The position numbers and the translations under genes are program-made. From Ignavibacteria bacterium (GTDB lineage Bacteria; Bacteroidota; Ignavibacteria; Kapaibacteriales; UBA4661): DNA of 5,948 nt. Below, one piece after another: positions 1-5,159 of the stretch (within the stretch, counting starts at the first letter, position 1; every line of letters starts with the position of its first letter). Where the stretch lies: NCBI GenBank assembly GCA_013298375.1, contig JAAFHM010000308.1:1-5948 (forward strand). Reading direction: 5' to 3'. The notes beneath the pieces were generated by a model. The model searched no databases. It was not told the origin of the DNA and saw only the letters and a program-made list of their open reading frames with translations.

Positions 1-213
1 AATCGTATCGCCGTCGTCCGCGCTGGCATCCCAAGCCCGCACCACAACTGTTCGGCTGCGCACAATCAGCGTTCCCGAGACCTGCGTCGGGCGACCATCA
101 ATCTGCGGAGGCACGGTAATTGCCTCTGCATACCGCGTCTGGTCTTCCGCAAGCGGCGCACAAGCAGCGAGACAAGCGACAAGAAAACAAGAAACAAGGA
201 GGAAATAGTTCAT
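1..213 (-). CDS. Putative lipoprotein, N-terminal 71 codons only (gene runs off the left edge)
   Basis: The protein begins MNYFLLVSCFLVACLAACAP. This is a short hydrophobic stretch ending in the lipobox LAAC, so it should be cut by signal peptidase II and lipidated at Cys18. The start is the ATG at 213, with GGAGAG 5 nt upstream. After the lipobox comes a short linker, then a beta-type segment with V-V-V-R-A-W-D at residues 56-62 and D-D-G-D-T-I at the edge. A 'WD...DGD.I' pattern of this kind recurs in Bacteroidota-type envelope proteins, where it usually continues into a 'slylNg' strand; here the continuation is outside the window. It follows the OmpA-like gene in the same direction after a 128-nt gap full of palindromes, so it may be the last part of the same operon or separately expressed. 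Function unknown. The lipoprotein call is fairly safe; the domain assignment is tentative. Confidence 0.8.
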   Translation of the reverse strand, partial: MNYFLLVSCFLVACLAACAPLAEDQTRYAEAITVPPQIDGRPTQVSGTLIVRSRTVVVRAWDASADDGDTI

Positions 214-218
214 TATTG

Positions 219-224
219 CTCTCC
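219..224 (-). promoter_or_regulatory. Ribosome binding site of the lipoprotein gene
   Basis: GGAGAG on the minus strand lies 5 nt before the ATG at 213-211. It fixes the start of a coding stretch that is cut off by the window edge. Confidence 0.7.
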
Positions 225-250
225 AAATGTGAGGTAAATGATGAAATATA

Positions 251-284
251 GCGAGAGCCTCGCTCAAAGCAGCGAGACCCTCGC
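251..284. repeat. Palindromic repeat unit 1 (hairpin)
   Basis: The arms are GCGAGAGCCTCGCT (251-264) and AGCGAGACCCTCGC (271-284), with the 6-nt loop CAAAGC. They pair over 14 positions. Two pairs are A·C mismatches on the plus strand and G·U wobbles on the minus (mRNA) strand, so the RNA hairpin is continuous on the transcribed strand. Each arm is also a small palindrome by itself (GCGAG-agc-CTCGC and GCGAG-acc-CTCGC). The same two arms recur exactly, in the same order and orientation, at 2630-2643 and 2648-2661. Confidence 0.9.
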
Positions 285-298
285 AAGAAACCGTCCCC

Positions 299-330
299 GC
301 GAGGCTCTCGTTTCTTAACGAGGGTCTCGC
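299..330. repeat. Palindromic repeat unit 2 (hairpin)
   Basis: The arms are 299-312 and 317-330, each the reverse complement of one of the arm types seen in unit 1 (cores GCT and GGT), with a 4-nt loop TCTT. The 14-pair stem contains two G·U pairs on the plus strand, which are A·C mismatches on the minus strand. The 15-mer CGAGGGTCTCGCTTC at 319-333 recurs inverted at 2646-2660. The unit lies just after the OmpA-like stop codon in the direction of transcription. Confidence 0.88.
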
Positions 331-341
331 TTCGGAAAACA

Positions 342-2690
342 CTACCGCACGGGTGTTTCCACGCGAACCTCCACTGTGCGAGAATAGAAGCGCCCTTCGG
401 GGAGTTCATTCGGATATTTGATGACACTATTGCCCAAGCCCTTTGCCGTGCGCTTTCCGCGTGTAATTGCCGTAGCAATCGCTTCAGCGCGTCCTTGAGA
501 AATGCGTTGGTTGACGGCAGCAGTTCCTGTAATATCGGTGTACCCCCGCACCAGCACGGTGGATTCGTCCTTCACATTGGGGCGCACAAACTCAACCATG
601 ATGCGCTCTATGTCGGGCGAAAGCTGCGATTTCTCGAACTCGAAGTTGATGAGGCGGTACTCGTCTATTTCTTTGTCTGCCTCGCGTTTGCGGCGTTTTT
701 CCTGCACGGTGCGCAATTCCACGGGAATCGCCGATTCCGCCTCGCCTTCGCGTCCGGCGGCATCGCTGCCAAAAAGAGAAAATTCTATCGGCTTGCTCAC
801 GCGCGGCGCAGAAGCACGTCGGGCGTTCAAATTCCACACATATTCCGGCGGCAACGCCCCATTTTCACGGACTTGGCGCAAAAACTTTTTATCCTGCGTC
901 AAATCAAGCGCCCATTCCGTGACCGTTGCCGGACGACCCCGCCAAAATGCTTGCATCCGAAAAACCACATCGGGCGGATTCGAGAGCCGAAGCGTGTCAT
1001 AGACCAGCACAGGCTTCAAAATATTCCAATCATCGCTGTGCAACTCCACGCGGCGGTTGTCCTCTTCGCCAAGCGCAGCATCGGTCGCATTGGACGGCTT
1101 CTCCGGCAGCCCACGCGATTCCAATTTCAGCCGATTTGCCGCAATTCCCCAGACGTTGCGCAAATACTCAGCAACCGCCTCAGCACGGCGCAAGGCGATT
1201 TGCGGCGCATTTTCCTCCGATTCCGGTCCTAAGCCGATTTTGCCTAAACACCCCACAATACGCAGTGTTGATGCGGGATTCCGCTTCATACGCTGCCCCA
1301 CCACGTTCAGCATGGTGTAGTAAATATCCAGTGTTTCTGCGCCTGTTAGCCGTGCTTCATCGAAGATTTGCGCTTCGGCGGGCTGCAAACGCCGATACCG
1401 CGCCGGAATCAAGCCCGAAAATCGGTCAAAAAAGATGTACGTCAAAAGCGGATACATCTGCGCGGAAATAAATTCTTCAGTCACAACCCGCACCAAACCT
1501 GACTCTTTGCCTAAACTGTCCACCGCAACAGCATTGACAACCAGGCGCAAATCGTCGCCCGGCGCACCCGTGATGATTTCAAGCGGTGTGCGGAGAATTT
1601 TCGGCGGCGGGAGCGTCTTGGGCGCAAATTCTTTAGCAAGCGCTTGGGTAAGAGAGTCGCTCTTCAACGCTGATTCTGCCTTGCTTCCCGCCGAAGCAGC
1701 CCGCACACCGGCAGCAAAATAGAGCGAATCCACATTCACCCGTAATGGCGGAATCTCCGGCGGCGGCACGGCATATCGCAGTACCAAACCGCCCTTCAGC
1801 GCGTGGATTTGCCACGCCAGACCGCCCACAAGACCCGTCACACCATAATCCGCAATAATCTCTGGCGTAAGAATAACGGTTTTATCGGCATTGAGCGGAA
1901 TATCCCACCCAAAGCCCGCCACCACAGAGACTTGCAGGGGCAAAAGCTGCGGCAAGGCAGCGCCCGAAGACACGTTCCGCTCTCGAAGACCGCTCAAATA
2001 TCGCGCCCGCCCCGTTGGTTCAAAGAGTTCTTCACGTTGCGAAAAACCCGTTTGCCAGAGATATGCACCCCGCAAACCCGCATAGAAACTTAACCCAAGG
2101 CTATCAAAGGGCTTCCATCCGCCCAAAATTTGAACGCCCGCCGAACGAACACGCGTCGCCAACGTATGCCGAAACACCGCTTGAATCCTTGTTCCGTCAA
2201 TACTTATCAATGCCGGTTCGTTGGCGATAAATTGTGCGTCCTGCAACGCCGCATCCGCACGGAACGAGAGGAAAAAGCGCTTCGCAAACGGCTCTGTATC
2301 TTGCTCCGCAGCAGCATTTGTCGGACGAAAAAGCACCATCGGCACATCCACCACCACACCCGCACTCCCGCCAACGCCTGTTCCCAAGCGGTATTCCGGG
2401 CAACACGCCGCCACGCCGGGCAGCGCCACGAATGAGCCGGAGTGCATATTCCACGCACCAGACACAAATCCACCATAACGCATGGTTGCTGGGCTTTGGG
2501 CAAAAGCACCTCCTGAAAAAACAAGCGTGATATACAAAATGACACAAAAAATGAGTACTGAGCGAGGGTCTGCCTTCTTCGGCAGGCTCTCGCTTACGAG
2601 GGAGCGTATTGCGCCTGTGCAATGCCGGCGCGAGAGCCTCGCTAGGAAGCGAGACCCTCGCGCCTGAGTCGTTACGTTCACTACACTCAT
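342..2690 (-). CDS. OmpA-family outer-membrane protein with N-terminal barrel and two OmpA-like domains
   Basis: The product has 782 residues. The start ATG at 2690 overlaps the previous stop (ATGA), with GAGGT 6 nt upstream. Residues 1-43 are an unusually long basic leader, of which about 11-43 are encoded by palindromic repeats. Residues 44-64 form the hydrophobic core of a signal peptide ending AFA, with cleavage probably before Gln65. Residues 69-310 have alternating glycine- and aromatic-rich strands, as expected for an outer-membrane beta-barrel. Residues 405-552 are a divergent OmpA-like domain (YIFFD at 418-422, RRAEAVAEYL at 501-510, NRRVEL at 545-550) that lacks the usual G-x-T-D aspartate. 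Residues 553-660 look like a beta-rich linker. Residues 676-780 are a second OmpA-like domain with GYTDITG (Asp719), Asn727 and RAEAI (Arg734), the residues typical of peptidoglycan binding. The likely role is anchoring the outer membrane to peptidoglycan. The barrel is inferred; the OmpA domains are clear. Confidence 0.93.
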   Translation of the reverse strand: MSVVNVTTQARGSRFLARLSRRHCTGAIRSLVSESLPKKADPRSVLIFCVILYITLVFSGGAFAQSPATMRYGGFVSGAWNMHSGSFVALPGVAACCPEYRLGTGVGGSAGVVVDVPMVLFRPTNAAAEQDTEPFAKRFFLSFRADAALQDAQFIANEPALISIDGTRIQAVFRHTLATRVRSAGVQILGGWKPFDSLGLSFYAGLRGAYLWQTGFSQREELFEPTGRARYLSGLRERNVSSGAALPQLLPLQVSVVAGFGWDIPLNADKTVILTPEIIADYGVTGLVGGLAWQIHALKGGLVLRYAVPPPEIPPLRVNVDSLYFAAGVRAASAGSKAESALKSDSLTQALAKEFAPKTLPPPKILRTPLEIITGAPGDDLRLVVNAVAVDSLGKESGLVRVVTEEFISAQMYPLLTYIFFDRFSGLIPARYRRLQPAEAQIFDEARLTGAETLDIYYTMLNVVGQRMKRNPASTLRIVGCLGKIGLGPESEENAPQIALRRAEAVAEYLRNVWGIAANRLKLESRGLPEKPSNATDAALGEEDNRRVELHSDDWNILKPVLVYDTLRLSNPPDVVFRMQAFWRGRPATVTEWALDLTQDKKFLRQVRENGALPPEYVWNLNARRASAPRVSKPIEFSLFGSDAAGREGEAESAIPVELRTVQEKRRKREADKEIDEYRLINFEFEKSQLSPDIERIMVEFVRPNVKDESTVLVRGYTDITGTAAVNQRISQGRAEAIATAITRGKRTAKGLGNSVIKYPNELPEGRFYSRTVEVRVETPVR
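2561..2594. repeat. Palindromic repeat unit 3, inside the OmpA-like coding region
   Basis: The arms are AGCGAGGGTCTGCC (2561-2574) and GGCAGGCTCTCGCT (2581-2594) around the loop TTCTTC. They are hybrids: the outer ten bases are those of the two standard arm types, while the inner GCC/GGC replaces the usual CGC/GCG. The stem is 14 pairs, including two G·U on the plus strand (A·C on the mRNA strand). Read on the minus strand in the gene's frame, it encodes roughly residues 33-43 of the OmpA-like protein, directly before the signal-peptide core. Confidence 0.88.
2627..2664. repeat. Palindromic repeat unit 4, inside the OmpA-like coding region
   Basis: This is the longest hairpin. A 17-position stem, 2627-2643 with 2648-2664, closes on a 4-nt loop. 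On the minus (mRNA) strand the stem is unbroken, with 15 Watson-Crick and 2 G·U pairs. It contains exact copies of both unit 1 arms in the same order and orientation. It starts 27 nt after the first base of the ATG at 2690 and encodes residues 10-21 of the leader. Between units 3 and 4 is a small ATTGC/GCAAT hairpin (2608-2623). Confidence 0.9.
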
Positions 2691-5149
2691 CGCACCACCT
2701 CTATCCGCTTTGTGGCAATTACTTCTTCACCAAAGCGCACCACCAGCATATATGCGCCTTGCGAGAGATGTTGTGTTGAAATGCGTTCGCGGTGCAGAAT
2801 GCTTTTTCCGTCATCCTCCGTCCGCAATCCCGTATAAAGACTGCTATACAGGCTTTTTCCCTGAATATCGTACACATTCATTCGCAAAATCCGCATCGGC
2901 GCGGGAACTGCGGCAACATCGGATACACGCGCCAGCACCTCGAATGCCTCAGAAGCAGGATTGGGAGCGGTTTGTAGGGTGAGCATAATGGTTGCTCCGG
3001 TAATAAGACGAATGGTTGATTGTGTTGAAACCCGCATCAAACGGAACATTCCGCCCAACGCCTGCACATCCGCCATGCCCGCAAGCGGCATTGTTTCAAG
3101 GCTATCGAGAAGGATCATCGTGGCAGCAGTATTCCCCAACATCGTACGGAACGTGTAGGAATCAAGCACACGGGGATTTTGCGGCAAAAGATTTGTGAAA
3201 AAAGCATCAGAAAGCGGCATTTCCACGCGCACGGTGCGCTCGGCATTGTTAGCGCTGTTCAAGACCGTATCGCCCCAAAGTCGCATATCTTCAGGGCTGA
3301 GAAGCCGTGCGTTCATGCGCAACCGTGCGCGAAAGCCCGTTACGCCGGAACGCTGCAAGGCGCTTGGGTTCTGCGTTTCGAGCAGCATCGGCAATCGGAG
3401 TAATTCATTTTGTGCGGCTTGGAGCGTGTCTGGCAATCGCAAAAGCGCCTCCGCCGGAAGCCGCACAAAATTGATATCCGCACCAATACTCGCGGAAGCC
3501 GTCGCACAGCCATCCTCGCTCAAAAGCCGCACCGAAACCTTGCCAGAGCGCGGCGGAACAACTTTTTGCGCCCGCCCACTTGCAAACGGTACACCGTCCA
3601 ACGCCCATTCATAGCGGCTTGCAGGAACATTGACCGAAACGGCATTGCCTTCGGTGCGGATGAGCGCTTGTCCGGGGGTGAGCAATACCGCAGTGCGCCG
3701 TGCGGCAATAACAGCATCCGATAAACCTCGGCAACCATTCCGCGAAGCCGCAACTGTGTAGGCAGCACCATCGCCCGTCACCCTCAGGAAACGTCCCGTG
3801 CCGCCCGACGACGACCCAAGCGCCGTTCCGTTGAAAAACCACTGAATGTCATCAATATCCGCCCCTGCGTCCAGCACGGCGCTTTCATCGGGGCAAAGAC
3901 TGACGGCATTAGGAACAATGCGGGGTTTGAAGTCTCCACCTTGGCGAATACGAAACGACGCATTTGCTACACAACCGCTCACGGTATCTTCCACCAAGAG
4001 CGCATATAAACTGGGTTTTGAGGCGCTCAGGAAGTCGCGGGTTTCGCCGCGCATCGTGCCGTTATCATCTGCCCAACGAAAACGTAAATTTCGCCGCGCC
4101 GCTGCGCTCAATTCCTGCCCCGAAGCCGTGCGCAGTGTCGAGCCGATGTAGGCAGTGCCGCCTTCGCAGACAAAATCGTAGGCACCGAGTTCCACACGCA
4201 GCGCATTTGCCTCCAGCGCAATCGTGAAGGACGTGCTGCCCGCAACAGCGTTTCCGCACAGGTCTAATGCGGGTTTGCGGATTTCCAAGCGATACTGCCC
4301 CGATTGCGACAGGGCTTGCGGTAGCACGAGGCGAAACGTCTGCTCATAATTTTCTCGCGTGAGCGCACAGCGCTCCGACGGAACAACCCGCAAAGCGAGT
4401 TCTGAAGCGAGATTCTCTCTACGCAGCACAAACGTCGAATCGGACACCGATTGACAACGCAGCAGCCCCGAAAAATTCACCGTGAGTTCGCGGACAATGC
4501 AGGAAATATCGGCTGGGCGAACGCTCTGAAGTCGAGGAACGGGGGCGCTTGTGCGGTCGAAAATTCCGGGAGTGGAAGAAGCGAAATTCAAACGATAGCC
4601 CTTGGAGGTCGGCGCAACCTCGTAATTGCTGACCAAAAGCAAATATTCTTCGCCTGCTTTGACGGGGATGCGAGCATTGAAGCGCCCTCCGTTTGCACTG
4701 ACGCTTTGGCGTGTGGTCTGCCCGTTTGCGCCCGTGTTGCCTGTTTCTTGAGAATAATTGCACGAGCGTTCATCGAACAAGGTCAGGTCGGCACAGGTTT
4801 TACCGCCTGTTGCGTCATAGATGGCAAAGTCGTAATCGTCGGTTTCTTGGTCTTGAGGCGTAAGTTCGAGCGTGAACCCCAGAAAGCCATCACGCCCGAT
4901 GCGAAGCCGATACCATGCGGCATTGCGGACATCACGCAAACAAGAACTTGGCGGTCTGTCTCGCCCGCCCTGATTGATATTGGGCTGCACAAACACGGCA
5001 TCGCAGATGGTGAGGGCTGTACAAGCATTTTGAGCCAAAAGCTGCGCAGCAGACAACCACAAGACGCACAACACCGCCAACGGTGCAACCCGCCCACAGA
5101 GCGAGTTGCACCGCAAGGCACAACGACAAAAAGCACGAAGAACACGCAT
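2687..5149 (-). CDS. Secreted multi-domain protein with C-terminal T9SS type A sorting domain
   Basis: The product has 820 residues from the ATG at 5149. A TTG two codons earlier is possible, but the ATG has AAGG 6 nt upstream. Residues 1-39 are a Sec signal peptide (basic, Cys-rich n-region, then a core ending LLA before Gln40). Residues 43-190 form the Cys-rich module common in Bacteroidota surface proteins: Cys43, Cys49 and Cys70, a W-Y-x-L strand, D-D-Y-D-F at 104-108, Cys119 and Cys130. Residues about 205-315 resemble an Ig-like domain. Residues 316-560 hold Ig/PKD-like beta modules with paired cysteines (328/393, 419/473). Residues 560-715 form a further beta-rich region, perhaps cohesin-like. 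Residues 728-820 are the sorting domain: PNPAS (729-733), YDIQGKSLY, LSQGAYMLVV and a basic-hydrophobic tail KRIEVVR. It should cross the outer membrane through the T9SS. No catalytic motif is visible, so an adhesive or structural role is inferred. Confidence 0.93.
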   Translation of the reverse strand: MRVLRAFCRCALRCNSLCGRVAPLAVLCVLWLSAAQLLAQNACTALTICDAVFVQPNINQGGRDRPPSSCLRDVRNAAWYRLRIGRDGFLGFTLELTPQDQETDDYDFAIYDATGGKTCADLTLFDERSCNYSQETGNTGANGQTTRQSVSANGGRFNARIPVKAGEEYLLLVSNYEVAPTSKGYRLNFASSTPGIFDRTSAPVPRLQSVRPADISCIVRELTVNFSGLLRCQSVSDSTFVLRRENLASELALRVVPSERCALTRENYEQTFRLVLPQALSQSGQYRLEIRKPALDLCGNAVAGSTSFTIALEANALRVELGAYDFVCEGGTAYIGSTLRTASGQELSAAARRNLRFRWADDNGTMRGETRDFLSASKPSLYALLVEDTVSGCVANASFRIRQGGDFKPRIVPNAVSLCPDESAVLDAGADIDDIQWFFNGTALGSSSGGTGRFLRVTGDGAAYTVAASRNGCRGLSDAVIAARRTAVLLTPGQALIRTEGNAVSVNVPASRYEWALDGVPFASGRAQKVVPPRSGKVSVRLLSEDGCATASASIGADINFVRLPAEALLRLPDTLQAAQNELLRLPMLLETQNPSALQRSGVTGFRARLRMNARLLSPEDMRLWGDTVLNSANNAERTVRVEMPLSDAFFTNLLPQNPRVLDSYTFRTMLGNTAATMILLDSLETMPLAGMADVQALGGMFRLMRVSTQSTIRLITGATIMLTLQTAPNPASEAFEVLARVSDVAAVPAPMRILRMNVYDIQGKSLYSSLYTGLRTEDDGKSILHRERISTQHLSQGAYMLVVRFGEEVIATKRIEVVR
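2697..2701 (-). promoter_or_regulatory. Ribosome binding site of the OmpA-like gene, inside the upstream gene
   Basis: GAGGT on the minus strand lies 6 nt before the ATG at 2690, within the final codons (Glu-Val-Val-Arg) of the upstream gene. With the ATGA stop/start overlap it supports initiation at 2690. No ATG, GTG or other strong start is in frame between the repeats and the signal-peptide core, so this site decides that the palindromes are translated. Confidence 0.75.
5081..5113. repeat. Inverted repeat within the signal-peptide region of the 820-residue protein
   Basis: CGGTGCAAC (5081-5089) and GTTGCACCG (5105-5113) are perfect 9-bp inverted copies around a 15-nt spacer. They lie about 37-69 nt downstream of the ATG at 5149 and encode part of the Cys/Arg-rich n-region and the start of the hydrophobic core. 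The sequence is unrelated to the GCGAG/CTCGC family. It could be a chance palindrome or an mRNA hairpin. Confidence 0.6.
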
Positions 5150-5155
5150 TGCCAA

Positions 5156-5159
5156 CCTT
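5156..5159 (-). promoter_or_regulatory. Ribosome binding site of the 820-residue protein gene
   Basis: AAGG on the minus strand overlaps the TAA stop (5160-5158) of the upstream gene and lies 6 nt before the ATG at 5149. This supports the ATG over the TTG at 5155 and shows tight operon packing. Confidence 0.55.

Larger units (their letters stand above)
214..341. other. Intergenic gap packed with palindromic repeats
   Basis: This 128-nt gap lies between the stop of the OmpA-like gene (TAG, 344-342) and the lipoprotein start (213). About half of it is two hairpin units, 251-284 and 299-330. The remainder toward the lipoprotein gene (214-250) is AT-rich and holds only the ribosome binding site. 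I found no convincing promoter and no hairpin followed by a clean T-run. The strongest minus-strand hairpin is followed by TATATTTC, so weak termination or RNA stabilisation is possible but unproven. Confidence 0.6.

Noticed and set aside
245..250. TATATT on the minus strand as a -10 box for the lipoprotein gene
   Set aside because: The only -35-like hexamer nearby (TTGAGC, in the hairpin) is just 11 nt away, and no Bacteroidota-type TAnnTTTG element is present. The match is no better than expected in AT-rich DNA.
251..284. Rho-independent terminator of the OmpA operon
   Set aside because: The minus-strand hairpin is strong, but it is followed by TATATTTCATC rather than a T-run, and its arms match a dispersed repeat that also occurs inside a gene. 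Termination cannot be claimed from sequence alone.
251..330. Possible short CRISPR array
   Set aside because: The repeated elements are 13-14 bases, self-palindromic and in mixed orientation, with 6-15-base gaps. CRISPR repeats are longer, in one orientation, with spacers of about 30 bases, and no cas gene is present.
98..478. Minus-strand open frame of 126 codons crossing the repeat gap
   Set aside because: It overlaps the end of the OmpA-like gene and the start of the lipoprotein gene in a different frame. The lipoprotein frame has the ribosome binding site and a lipobox, so this frame is accidental.
495..1232. Plus-strand open frame of 245 codons
   Set aside because: It is antisense to the OmpA domains, which are clearly coding on the minus strand. 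The product is low-complexity, Arg/His-rich and unlike any family I know.
5150..5155. TTG start two codons upstream of the chosen ATG for the 820-residue protein
   Set aside because: The ATG at 5149 is better spaced from AAGG (6 nt), while the TTG would begin directly beside it. The signal peptide is complete from the ATG.
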